Source: Parelaphostrongylus tenuis
Lineage: Eukaryota; Nematoda; Chromadorea; Rhabditida; Metastrongylidae
Length of the DNA: 64,000 nucleotides
NCBI GenBank assembly: GCA_019055375.1
Contig: JAHQIW010000389.1
Span: 236,430-300,429, forward strand
Direction of reading: 5' to 3'
The first letter of the stretch is position 1. Every line of letters begins with the position of its first letter. Both the position numbers and the translations under genes were made by a program. Shown in pieces: positions 45,994-57,635 of this stretch. Below the pieces are notes generated by a model that saw nothing but the letters and a program-made list of their open reading frames with translations, was not told where the DNA came from and made no database searches.

Positions 45994-46388
45994 TCTTTTT
46001 TTTTAAACCGATGTTCTTGTAGTTAGTCGATAGCTTAAGAAATGCCAATCTTCACATTTAACTCGGTTTCTGATTCGACTTTCATACTGCGCTTTACTAG
46101 TAGAAAAGGATAACGTTTTGCTTTTGAAGTGCTTTGCTCCAATTTTATAGCAAATTTTGTAGCACCCTGAATAGTTAAATTCTGAATATGCTCTTTTTTT
46201 TAAACCGATGTTCTTGTAGTCAGTCGATAGCTTAAGAAATGCCAATCTTCACATTTAACTCGGTTTCTGATTCGACTTTCATACTGCGCTTTACTAGTAG
46301 AAAAGGATAACGTTTTGCTTTTGAAGTGCTTTGCTTTAACTTTATAGCAAATTTTGTAGCACCTTGAATAGTTAAATTCTGAATATGC
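45994..46388. repeat. Recent tandem duplication, unit about 197 bp
   Basis: Unit 1 about 45994-46190, unit 2 about 46191-46388. I count only about half a dozen differences, including AGTTAGTCG/AGTCAGTCG, CTCCAATTTT/CTTTAACTTT and CACCCTGA/CACCTTGA. Each unit starts with a T-run and AAACCGATGTTCTTGTAGT. Every other repeat here is far more diverged. Confidence 0.9.
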
Positions 46389-46498
46389 GAAGACTTTATC
46401 GCTGTCGTTGCCGTGTTTCCTTGTCTTTTTACCAAGCAGAGCTGTTCCATTAGACTATTGCAATCATTCGACAGTTTGAGAACAGGAGATCTTAGCAC
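46232..46498 (-). CDS. Coding-like frame over the duplicated unit, unknown
   Basis: 88 codons from ATG at 46498: MLRSPVLKLSNDCNSLMEQL ... HIQNLTIQGATKFAI ... YPFLLVKRSMKVESETELNV, ending KIGIS and TAA. The last about 55 codons recur in unit 1 in the same frame, ending at the same stop, with mostly synonymous or conservative changes. A possible acceptor (CATATTCAG) sits inside. It may be a duplicated terminal exon. No family recognised. Confidence 0.3.
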   Translation of the reverse strand: MLRSPVLKLSNDCNSLMEQLCLVKRQGNTATTAIKSSHIQNLTIQGATKFAIKLKQSTSKAKRYPFLLVKRSMKVESETELNVKIGIS

Positions 46499-47792
46499 TC
46501 AAATTGTGGGAAAGCAGGGGCGGACAGCCAGATATATATGCACAGGCACGCATATGCAGCCTTCTGCGACGGCGCGACGTTGCCTGTCTATCAACGCCGG
46601 TCCTCAAACGGATAAAGTGTAATGTGCAATTAAATAGAGGAACTTATTGGTGCTGTCTCTATGATCAATATGTTTCTTGACGACTCGTTAACGAGCCTAT
46701 ACACAGAAAGAGGACAGGAAACAGAAAGAAAGGCGCACTTTTTAAGAAAGTTGCCTCATACTTCATATAAAGACGAGATATTAGCTCAACCACAAAGGGA
46801 ACTATTATGGAATTCGTTCCTATCGGTCAAAGTGATCGTTTTTTCGAGGTCGGTGAAAGCCCTTCTCGTCCCTTACTTTTAAATGCTTTTTTTGTTAAAT
46901 AGAGCTTTTGTAGCGAAATTTTAGTAGTTGGTGGGGAGGTGAAGTTTCGATTTCAACATTGTGTTTCGTTTTGAAAAGGCTTTCTTAGTGAGTTTTAAAA
47001 GCGAGAATAATGTTACTTTCCCACTTGAAGTGATTTCTTGCGTAGCGCGGCTCTGTGAATGGCTTTTGACCAGCCATATCAGTATCAGTTCTATAGCATA
47101 AATCTCGGCATCCCCGAACCTGAGCAGAATTTTGAGGTCATCCCAGTTCACATTTAAGGTTCTCTTCGCATATAAGAGTTATTAATATATAATAACTATT
47201 TGAGCCTCTACAGAAAGTCGTGTAGTACCAGAGTTATTCAGAAAAACTCGAAATTTTTTTCCAAAACAAGGAAGAAACTTTTTTTCAAATAACCGAAATC
47301 GAACAATCAGGAGCATACCAAAGTATAGACTAGGAATAATATTTCATCATTCAGAGACATTTCGAAAATACGCGGACACACGGAGTTGGCACGAGGTTTA
47401 GTGACAGTCTAGTGAGACTCCTAGTTCAGGGGTAGCACGGATACATTGCGAGGCGGAGAAGGCAGGCAGGAGTGCATAATACGCATTGTATTCAATTCTT
47501 TATGCATCTTTTCTCATAGGGATCGTTGGACACAGTCAGGCTTTTTCGCTACACTTGCGTTTCTATTGAATACCTTGTGAGACACAGGTAGATGCAAGAG
47601 TCTGTGACTACTTGCTTTATCAATAATAACATTCCAAACGTGATCTTATAGCTTTTTCCACCCACTGTGCATGTCTCGAATGTACTTTGTCGTGTTCTAA
47701 ACGACCGTAGCCGAAGGTGAGCTTGAATGGTTAGAGGTCAATGTCACGAGACGTAATCAATTCAAACATTCATGTCCGCATATTTCTTTGAC
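46499..47792. other. No supported gene
   Basis: A 76-codon frame at 46921-47151 (-), MNWDDLKILLRFGDAEIYA ..., looks protein-like and could be an upstream exon of the 46232-46498 frame. I found no splice pair that joins them with confidence. Confidence 0.3.
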
Positions 47793-47944
47793 AGTTCAAC
47801 TTCTCTCCTTATGTTAGTAGAATCTTCATCTTTAAAAAGGAAATTGGCTCCGAATGCGTACTTAGAAAGGCCTTTTATCAACCAAGAAGAAAGCCATAAG
47901 CCAATTGCGATGAGAACATTCAGTGGGCGCAATCAACTTGTGAC
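47793..47944 (+). CDS. Candidate internal exon, unknown
   Basis: TTTCTTTGACAG acceptor before and GTGAGC donor after bound an open frame of about 50 codons (STSLLMLVESSSLKRKLAPN ... GRNQLVT). Splice context is reasonable, but a partner exon was not found. Confidence 0.25.
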
Positions 47945-49274
47945 TGTGAGCTGCTTGTCGAAAAAATCTGAACGCACTTAGCTGCTCAACAAGGAGGTTT
48001 GAGTCGTATCTTTACTGTCATAACCACAAAATTGGTCAACAAAAGAGAAAAAAACTAACTACAAAAATTCTTTATTTAACCGCTCTTTTTGCTGCGATGT
48101 TGAACTATATTTTCAATAACGTTGATGATATGCAACTTAATTGTTTTATAACAATGAACAGTAGTATAACGATGCAAACACGACTTGATATCCACAACGT
48201 TTTGGTGAAACTTTGTTCAAAATGAGTGAATGGTACATATATGTTGAAAAATGATGAATTTAGGACTATACACAAGGCGCTATAGCCAACGACAAATGAA
48301 AACAAAATTACACCGAGTTAACGTTATTCTAAAAAAAAGAACAATACAAGTTTGGTGTGGTTAATGTTGAACTGCGATTCCACCCTTCATTTGAGGTTCT
48401 AACTTTCGCGCATTGCCGTCATACAATGATAACGTACATAAACCAGTGGTGAGTAATGTGAAGCTACAAAAACGTAAGTTACCTTCTTCCCGACTTAGAT
48501 AGCACAGTAAGTAAAGCTGAACAAAAAACATCATCTTCTTTCATTCTACTTACAAGCTGATTAGGTTTTCAATGTGTAGGCAGAGCTAATCGCAGCTTTG
48601 AAAAGATTGGCTTAGTGTCAAGTGTTATTCGATATTTTCACTACGCCCTCGCCTTACAGCTATCTGCATATAATGTTAGATTCGATGGACAAATTTTCAT
48701 GTTGTGATGCTCTCCCCAAATTCGAGGTTAACACTTTCTGGATAAGGACATCCGGTTCGAATAAATTAGATCCAGCATTTGACAGAACCTATCGCCAATC
48801 TTGATTAACACAGTCGATAGGCTTTTCACGACAATGGATTAAATGATACAGCGTTCGGCGTTGGTCGCTCTTAAATTGATGCGTTATTCACGCAAATTGA
48901 GAATGCATCTAATCCAAATCGAAAACGCCTTGTTAAAAAGAATGACTTCAACTCAAAATGCAATGAGTTTAGTCGTGCCAGAAATAAAATTCATGGAGCA
49001 GAATTCTGATACTTGCAAAATAACATGACTTTTTTAGATTTTTCAATTGTAACTCCGTAAACTTGATTATTGTTTTGTATGAAGCAAAACGTGAACAAAA
49101 TATGACATCTCATCTAAGATATAAACAGTGAAATGAATTGATTTGAGACGCAAGCTGAGGAGGAAAGAAAACGTTCACTCTGCATACACGATGCCTAGAT
49201 ACTTGGACACTTGCACGATTCTTCTTCAGAATATATGCGGACTCCAGCATATTTTCCACTTGTTTTTTCTCTTG
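47945..49274. other. Nothing recognised
   Basis: Short frames only. A hydrophobic frame at 48105-48305 (-) has no other support. Confidence 0.4.
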
Positions 49275-49965
49275 CTATCGTCTTATATTTTTGCGCCTCT
49301 TTATTTATGAATTCGGTAAGGGGATGGTAAAAAAATTGTGTTTCAGTGGTGCAGTTCTAACAACCTGAACCGTATAGGGTTTTTTGTACGACGGATCCAC
49401 CCTTTCACTGACGAGGCCAATATGACTGCATTCGTTACCATCCTAACAAATATTGAGGCAGGATCAAGGACAATTGGTTACTGCGAGATTTCGGTATCTA
49501 TTGACACGATTTCGATGGGGTCCATGTAGCTAAAACCCTTAAAAATTCCTGCCCGCTCAACTGTTTATGCCTCATCCAGAGTTTTTGATGTGTGCAAAAG
49601 AAAATGTTGTTAGATAGCTCGTGAAAGACATTTAACATTCAAATTGAAACATAGTTACGAAGCCCTCTTCGGTCATGCTTTTGTAGACGACGACTGTGCA
49701 CGACATCCACTGGTTCGATGATTTTTTCTCTTCAGTGATCAGACACCATATGTGCTGCGATAAGTACATGAAGATTATGACATTCCACACTTAGAAAGTC
49801 GGTAGTGTTGTTATCGGATCCTGCAATTTTGTCCCTTGTCATTCTTTCTATCATAACCTGAATTTCTGAGAGTGGAAGCAGTTTTTGTCCAGTGCGGAGT
49901 TCGGAGTTCAAGATGGGTAGATGAACGGTAAGAATCACCGTGAAATCTTTCTTTTATCAATTCCA
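49275..49965 (-). pseudogene. RTE-type reverse transcriptase fragment, antisense
   Basis: Read on the minus strand, with frameshifts: LPLSEIQVMIERMTRDKIAG followed by SDNNTTDFLSVE and LHVLIAAHM. It corresponds to the N-terminal palm region of RTE reverse transcriptases (APGPD ... TADFLRAGGH.LH..LA.HM). Further on come RRGLRNYVSI, DEA.TVERAGIFKGFSYMD and FYHPLTEFINK, matching DLRNYRPI, DEAQPVEQAGFRKGFS and FHRPL.IPIGKG. Heavily decayed. A different RTE from the one at 50095. Confidence 0.65.
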
Positions 49966-50094
49966 TATCAAGATAAAAGCGAACGGCGATTTCACACTCG
50001 CTTATTAGGGGAAAATTGAGCATCATCCCATATAAATTGGACTTGACCAGAACTTATCAAATTAAGTCCCTTTTTCCACAGATCTCCCTCTTTA

Positions 50095-53000
50095 AGGGAT
50101 TCCGCCCGGTTAGTCGCGGGGGCACGTGGCGCGTCCCCAAGTGTTGTATAGGGGAACTCAATGCGAGACAAAAGCGACCGTGTGCTTCCAAGAGACGCAG
50201 GTGGATTCAGGAGATGAGCTCCCCGCTTCTGCAGCGCCGCTTCGACAAAACTCTATTTCTACGAGTCAAGTTGGCCAAAAGCATGCAATCAAGCGGCTGG
50301 GAAGTACATGGGAGACGGTTGAGTCGCCTTCAAAAAATAAGCTCCCCCCGCTCCTCCGAGAGAGACTGGCAAGCTACTCGTGAGTACCCAGCCTCCACGT
50401 TTAGAACATAGGAAGCTATAAGTTGGGTATAATGCTAAGAACAGTAACAAATATGGGCCTCATTCCCCTGACCTCGAAAGAACCCCTGGTATGGCAGCGC
50501 CAGGTAGGACGAGTACGGAGAGGCTGCTAAAATCTCAGGGCCGAACTAGGCTGGCAAGATCGAAACGGGCTAAAATGACGATCTGTACCTACAATGCAAG
50601 AACACTTGCTTACAAATCCGCTGTTGAAGACTTATTGAATCAAGCAAGAAGGATAAGGAACGATGTCATTGGCCCGGATGAAACGAGAAGACGTTATCCT
50701 TCTCAAGCTGTTCATGACATCGGAGAAGATCTGCTCCTTGGAACATGCGATGGCAGAGCTGTCGGCGGCATTGGCGTTCTCGTCAATTCGAATTTCGCCG
50801 TGAAGATCGATTCATTTGAACAAGTAACAACACGTATCGAACGACTACGGTTTGAAGATGTGGTACAATGTCGGCTTTGACCACCTTCGGTGCTTGCTCA
50901 CCAACATCAAGCTATGACGAAAACGAAATCGAAGCGTCCTATATGGACCTCGAGAAATTCTTCAGTGAAGACCATACCTTGTTCAAGGTCATTGTTGAAG
51001 ATTTTAACGCAAAATTGGATCTAGAAGAACGTCTGAAGAACGTCACATTGCGACCCTAGGACTAGAATGGAATGAACAGGTTAAAAGGCTATTCGAGTTT
51101 ATCATGACGACTCAAAGTATCCATGGAAACTCACAGTTCCAAAAGCCTCACTCTCAACGATGGGCATGGGAGTCTCCCAATGGAGAGTACCATAACGAAA
51201 TAGACCACATCTTAGTAAATCGAAGGTTTTGCCTGACCGATGTTGCTGTTGTTCCTATGTTCTACACGTGATCAGATCATGGCCTAATTCGCGCAACGTT
51301 CCGTTTTTCGCAAAAAGGAGAGAAAACCGCTAAATTCAAATAACAAAGTCCCAGAACTACCATAAACTGGGATGTATTCAAATAATTAGTTGGCTCTTGG
51401 GAAGATACCGTTGTCGACAACATCAACGAAGAATAAGATCGACTCGTTGAATATCTTCACGTTAGCGCTATGAAAGCCGAGAGTCCTAAAGTCACGAGAA
51501 GGCGCTTGTCTCCGCAGACACTGGAGCTGATACGTCAACACGGAGTCACACAAGCTACAGGCAACCGAACCCTTACGTCCTACTCATGAAACGCTGTAGA
51601 CAAGCGATAAAAGAAGACCTTAAAGAGAGACGAGAAGTAGTTATGGCAGAAGCTGCAGAAGGTGGGAAAAGCATTTGAAAAGCCCGTCTACGCTTTGCCA
51701 ATTATAAGACCAAGATGATTGCACGCTGATACCCTGAAGGGACACTTACAGCTTCGAGAAGGGCTATGGAAGAAATCATCTACCAATACTACTCTCATCT
51801 CTTCGCTAGCCATGTCCTTTTACCGTCATATAAATTGAAAGAGGACGAATACGTTGTTCCACCGGTCCTCCCTTCCGAAATCCGACATGCTAGATCGTCG
51901 TTGAAGAACAGAACAACACCCGGTCCAGAGAGGATTAGACCAGAACACCTGAAGAACCTGCCGCCAGTTCTCATCAACACCGTGGTTCGGCTCTTCACTC
52001 GCTACCTGCCAGAATGCAAGGTCCCCATTCAATGGAAAACCAGCAAGACCGTATTGTTGTCCAAAAATGGGGACCTTCACGACATAGGCATTATCGCCCA
52101 ATCTGCTTGCTGTTCGTTGTCTATAAACTCTTCACTCGAGTCATCCTAAACAGGACTGACTTGAAGACTGGACTAAGGGAAGCCATGCGAACAAGTAGGG
52201 TTCTGAAAAGGTTTCAGTACCATAGACCACATCCACACAATCATAAGTCTCGTTGAAGTTCAACGAAAGTACAAACTACCGCTTTGCCTCATTTTCATCG
52301 ATTTGAAGAAAGCCCTTGACTAAGTGGAAACAGAAGCGGTTATTAAGGCTCCTGACAAGCAGGGCGTTCCTGGTCGGTACATATCGATTCTTCGTGAGCT
52401 ATATAATGACTTCACGACTACATATCCCCATTCTACAACAATATCACCATCAACGTAAGAAGAGGGTTCGATAGGGCGCTACAATTTCGTCAAAATTATT
52501 CACTGCTATCTCGAAAAAATCATGCGAACATTTAAATGGGACGATATGGAGGTGAAAATCTGCGGTCGACAATTAAAATCTTTTCTCCGCTGATGATATT
52601 GCCCTCACAACATCAAACATCAGTCAAGCGGAACAAATGTTGACCGATTTCCACAGCGCCTGTGGAAAAATTGACCTGTAACTAAATCTAACGAAGGCGA
52701 TGCTTACGAGTATCGGATGGATTTTGAATGCCCTATTTACGCTCAAAGGAACGAACATCTCCGAGTGCTCCTATTACGTCTATTTAGGCCGTGAGATCAA
52801 CGTGACAAACGACCTATCTCAAAAGTTGAGCAGGGGAAACGAGCGGCTTGGGGAGTATTCAAGAGCATAGAAGATGTAGTGAAGAGGATAAAGAACTTCC
52901 GACTCCGTGCCCATTTTTCGACTCGACGATCATCCCTGTTTTACGTACGCAGCAGAAATCTGGTCGTTACGTAAGCAGGATGAAAGATCACTTGGAGCTA

Positions 53001-53410
53001 TTGAACGAGCAGCCGAAAGAAGATGCTATGTCAATCCCGTATCTCACAAATGAGAGAAAGGACTCAGAGTTCCGAGCTATGTCAAAGATCGAACATCAAA
53101 GACGCCGTTCTGCATGCCAGGATATCGAAAACAAGGTAGGCTGGACACGTGATTTGCTTCAACGGCAGCCGATGGACGAGTGCAGTTACCGACTGGATAC
53201 CTCGGGACATTAAGCGCTCTATAGGAAGGCCACAGGCCGATGGTCCGATTTCTTCACGAAAGGCATAGAAGAAAATATGATGCTCAGCGAAGCCCTAAAG
53301 CGAGTATGACCCACTGGACTATTTTCGCACCCGAGAGAGAAAAATTAAAGTGTTGCTGGTAGCAGCTCGGGTCACTCGACGATCAACGGGACGCCAAGTT
53401 ATACAGGTGA
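50095..53410 (+). mobile_element. Near-full-length RTE retrotransposon, inactive
   Basis: A GC-richer 5' region (about 50095-50480) is followed by an ORF that runs, with many frameshifts, to about 53260. In order: apurinic endonuclease (50574 on, MTICTYNARTLAYKSAVEDL; VIVEDFNAK; HNEIDHILVNRRF; SDHGL), linker, reverse transcriptase (PGPERIRPEHLKNLPPVLIN; WKTSKTVLL; RPICLLFVVYKLFTRVI; FIDLKKALD; SADDIALTTSNI; YYVYLGREIN) and the C-terminal region (AAWGVFKSIEDVVKRIKNF; a GRPQADGPIS-like block). The catalytic Asp pair remains in SADDI, but stops and shifts in every domain make it dead. RTE elements insert by target-primed reverse transcription. Confidence 0.9.
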
Positions 53411-54904
53411 CAAGTGGCTTTTTGTACAGCTTCCAACACTTTCTTGTATCTGTATCAGTATAGATTCGCATGTGTGGCTCTTGTATAGGTGACATCCATT
53501 ATAACTCGCGTAGAATGTATTGCATTAGATCAACTTTCAGATTCTTCTCTTTTTCGAACAACTCTTTCGTGCTAAAGGAGACGCAATCGAATTTTTTCGA
53601 GTGAGAATCGAAACAAACTCTGGTAAACTCCCAACTACTTCATTATGCATCGTAGTCTTTGATCGAATCAATCCTAGTCTGCCAGGTATGTCTGCATAGG
53701 ATTTAGCTTACAATGTTTCGACGACCTCTTCTTGGTCGATGTCATGAATTATATTTTAGCTTACGGCTAAATAGAACCCCGCGCGTGAAGAGCGATAATC
53801 GGACCCCATGCAGAACGGTGGTATTTCGGATACTTCGGATAGGAATCATTCTCTGTTTGTGAATGTATAGACGACTTCCGCGTTCATCATACCATTAGGC
53901 ATCTATCATGTTCAGCAGTGGTTTTCTTTCTTTAGGGCAATGATTCCTATGAAGAAAATGTACTGCCGACGAGCTTTTTCCTAATCTAAACTTTATACTC
54001 CCCTAATGGTTCTCCCTGAATTTCCTATTCTGTCACTGAAGCCTCTCACAAAGAGTTCGTAAAACGACTTATCACAGGTTAAAAGGTCGATGTTTATACA
54101 CAAATGAAATCTAACATTTTTCATCATGGAGTCTTATAATGATGAAACGAACCCTCGTCGCCAATATACGCTAGCCTTTCCACAGAGACTTACCGATCTA
54201 GGTTCCAAGCTGTTTTGTTATTGAAATTCACTGCACGAAAAAACGGAGGACAATGAGCTAAATACGCAAACACGATCACGTGTGCATTGCACACCATCTC
54301 TAGTAACTACGCTACACTTCAAGCGTGTTTTGAAAAAATTATCTTGTGGAAGTGCATACCCTTAAGACTTAAATTACTAGAAGTGATTGAAAATCCTTTT
54401 TCTTTAAGGTTTAGCAATTTTTGCTGTTGGTATTCAATTACTATATGACTACAGTAACAGTTAGAGCACTCTTCATCAATGAACAAGCAATAAAATTCTA
54501 AAAAATTCCGTATGTTCTTTTACCCTTTTCAAGAATGCAAGATGACCTTATACAAAGAATGAAAGCACTCAGATTGAGGTAAAATACTCAATTCTATCAA
54601 CTCCTAAGATTAGTTGCTAGATATCGATTGTTAGAACTTCCCGATAGGGAGTTGGTGGCACTACTCCGACGTCACAAATTTGGGGGTTTTCGATGAGCGG
54701 TAGAAAACTGTTACCAGAAGCATCAAGGTAGATTTTTTATGCAAAACACAAATCAAATTCTTGCAAATCATTGGGCTAGCATACTACTCTTGTATATTAG
54801 AAGTTTTATTCGGGAAACGTCGCGGTTATTCGCCTTGTCGATAGCTGCGATGATCTCAGTCGACTGCACATAAGCGTTCACCCACTTAATGTTGATCTTC
54901 ACAA
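53411..54904. other. Nothing recognised
   Basis: No open frame of useful length and no repeat match seen. Confidence 0.4.
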
Positions 54905-55190
54905 TGCCTGACAATTATTTTTTAGTCTGTTGAAGAGGGCTGACTTATAGAGCCCGATACACGTGTTTCGATCTTGCGATCTCGTCAAAAAGACAAAAGG
55001 GTAACTGCCCGACTGACGAGATCGCAAGATAGAAAACACGTGTATCAGGCTATATAAGTCAGCCCTCTTTAACAGACCACTGACATGCGTGGCTCAAATA
55101 ATGATTATCAGGCATATTGAAATTTGAGCCTTGGTCTTGAGAAAACACTTGAAACGAAAGATATGATATATCAAAATGTTGTTTTGATGA
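54905..55190. mobile_element. R1 snapback element f
   Basis: The left arm (CCTGACAATTATTTTTTAGT ... GAGGGCTGACTTATAGAGCC ... TACACGTGTTTCGATCTTGC followed by GATCTCGTC) and right arm (GACGAGATCGCAAGATAGAA ... TAAGTCAGCCCTCTTTAACA ... TTATCAGGCAT) pair almost perfectly across a roughly 20-bp centre. The right arm continues to about 55190 with the outer R1 block (AAACACTTGAAACGAAAGAT). The transcript would fold into a single long hairpin. Confidence 0.85.
55007..55050 (+). ncRNA. Hammerhead ribozyme motif HHR-5 (slightly altered)
   Basis: Plus strand: GCCCGA, intact CTGACGA, GATC-GCAA-GATA (last pair lost), GAAA with one extra A, C-ACGT-G, UA, then TCAGGC (one stem I mismatch). The inverted left arm lacks C3 of the core (TTGACGA). 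Close to, but not at, the functional consensus. Confidence 0.55.
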
Positions 55191-56384
55191 AATTATGAGG
55201 CTAGAAGTCACGATTCAGAAAGACTTGCAAATATACGCGTAATCTTTTTGCATAGCTGAGAGTCACAGGCTCACATTAGTGGTTAAGAATGTACGGTTAC
55301 TCAGTTATCACTAATCACTTGAGCTGAGATCGAAGTTCAGAATATTACGATAGCTACTACAGGAAACTACACGGTTACCGACTTATCCTCCTTGAACTGC
55401 AAAAGCACTGACTGATATCGACAAGAGTAGGAAGTTGATGTGATATAAAAAAGTGGTCATTTCAATGAGAAAAAAGTTTATATTGCTTCTCATAAGAGAT
55501 ATAATTTTTGGATTCATAGTGATTCAAGCACAACTTACATCCTTTCATACTTCTTTTGGGATTCTGGTTGATTTATGCCAATGATCTATTTTCATTCGAT
55601 CAGTAACAGCACTAACTCTTTGAATATGCTCAAATACGCGCGATAAATACCTCATGAACGACGGACTGAACTTCCTGCCCTCGAAAGTATCAGTCAGTAA
55701 ATCTAAAATCATCAAATTGCCTGATGTCACTGTCGTCCATACACAACTAAATGATACCGGATTTTCGTGAAGATCTAGATTCCTGTTTTGGGAGGCTTGT
55801 TACTAGTGTAGGAAATCCCACAAAGCCTTCACGAGAAACCAGTTCCAACGAGAAATCACTCAACACCTTTAAACGATCAGCGAAACTCTGAAAATGCTGT
55901 TCTCGTTATCTGAATTTGCTAAAAAGTGATGTAACCTAGCCGAAAATGGAGAATCAAGATTTCAAGTAATATTGTGACCAGTGGACTCCACACTGATAGA
56001 CGAAAACAAGTCGATTTTCAATCGCCATAGTCTAACATGGTATCAAATTATTCATCTCAGAAGCGAAAGAGCGTATCTTGTTTGAAACGTAATCAAACAT
56101 GAGACCAAACAAACGAATAAGAGAAACTAATAATCTTTGTCAAACCAGAATCCTCCGTCTTACATCTTTTAGGGTGAGATATTTCAAAAGAAGTTAAAAT
56201 CGTCTTCGCAGAATCTGATCTGAGAAGTGAGAATAAGGACTAATTCGAAGGAAGAGATTTGTTAGACTTGGATGAAGCTTCATCGCTGAGATAACACTAC
56301 TCACCATTTGGAACGCAAATGATTTCTTCATGCGAATGAAGATTCATTTTGAGTGTTCGGAGACAAATGAATATTCAACGTCAT
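55191..56384. other. Nothing recognised
   Basis: Only short frames; no repeat match seen. Confidence 0.4.
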
Positions 56385-56860
56385 TCGCTGGACATTATTT
56401 TTCATATGAGTGTTAGTTATCATTCGAAAGCCTAAATCTCTGGCTACAGCGGCATATGGCCACTATTCAAAAAAACCCTTTCACAACATTGCAGCATACA
56501 AAATAACACTATGTTTCACACCCAACTCGCGCCTTCATTTGAGTCAGTCGCTTTACATGGAGTTTTTTTCTAAGCGGAGAAAAAATTGCTAGTTGATTAG
56601 CAAGTTGCACCCTACATGTCTAACGCATCAGGGCACTGGTTGATAGTCTCTCCCCGAGCCCGTAGGATAGCCAGTAAACAAGCTTGCCGAACATGTTAAA
56701 CCTGATCTTATTTTCTTTGCTAAGTGCAGTTGAACAATCTTTCTTGGAAATAAGCACAAACATTGGAATCATTGAGACCTACGCTATGGAATAATGACTA
56801 ATAGTCTAAAGAAACAGCCCTGTCCGCCGAGGTGTAGAACACAATTTTTTTCTCCTGAGG
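56385..56860. mobile_element. Foldback FB2 (same family as FB1), partial
   Basis: Left arm: ATTCGCTGGACATT, TGAGTGTTAGTTATCATTCG, then AAAGCCTAAATCTCTGGCTA. A right-arm piece at about 56780-56850 (TGACTAATAGTCTAAAGAAA followed by CAGCCCTGTCCGCCGAGG) is the reverse complement of the FB1 block around 38440-38480. The centre shares GTAGGATAGCCA with the FB5 centre at 62045. Confidence 0.65.
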
Positions 56861-56904
56861 CACTATCAAAAGAGCTTTTCGAAAAATCAAACAAATTTTT
56901 GAGT

Positions 56905-57115
56905 TGTTCGAGACTTGCGCTATCGAAAAAGTATTAGCATTCCATGGAAGGAGTCTTGCCTTAGAATACTGGTCGAGCATGTCTCCTTGCAATGTCAAGG
57001 ATAGCTTGGCTGTGGCACTCCGTAAAGTGCTCTTGTTAACTGCCGGAGAGTGTTGGGCGGTGGAGCTCGGGTCCACGCGCGCGGCGACGAGCACCACAAC
57101 CACTTAGCCACGGCC
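56905..57115 (-). repeat. SINE family S2, copy 4
   Basis: Minus strand: GGCCGTGGCTAAGTGGTTGT (A box), a GC-rich GCGCGTGGACCCGAGCTCCA segment, CACTTTACGGAGTGCCACAG and ATTGCAAGGAGACATGCTCG, as in the other S2 copies. It lies beside FB2. Confidence 0.7.
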
Positions 57116-57635
57116 CCCCTCACAAAGCAAGTGTTTAACTGTTGTATATTAAGATAAACGCAAACAAGCTGCTCTAAGCGACAATGTAAACAAAAGCTCA
57201 ATCACATGAAAAAATTTCAACAAGAAGAAGAAGGTCGGGAAAATTTTTTGCCAACTTAATACCAATAGACCCGCCATAAGTTCAAGTGATTGGCTACCCA
57301 CTCCGAATGCGAGATGTATCTTTCTCGTGGTTGTTACAATGTATCAAAAAACCCCAACGAAAAACTCATCTGTGGTTTGTGAGGATGTCTGAAGCTTTCT
57401 CGAAGCTGGTGCATAAATCGCTTACTACATCATAACGACATCGCCCGCTTCATCAGAGCCACACGCTCATCGCTGAGCTCTGTTGCAGGGATGGGGAGAC
57501 GTCCAGTGTGGAGGATGTAGCTTTGATGAAGCAGGCAATAACGGGGAACATACTTGAGCCACGGACGTACTAGCCTCGAAAAGGCTCTATATTTTATCAC
57601 AAATAGTACTTATATGTTAGACGGCGGCACATTTT
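57116..57635. other. Intergenic, contains a hairpin
   Basis: 57447-57541 holds an inverted pair (GCCCGCTTCATCAGAGCCAC and the complement of GTAGCTTTGATGAAGCAGGC) around a roughly 50-bp loop. Function unknown. No gene seen. Confidence 0.45.

Noticed and set aside
47690..47760. tRNA-like sequence (GTAGCCGAAGGTGAG ... AATGGTTAGAGG)
   Set aside because: No B box at the right distance and no second copy found.
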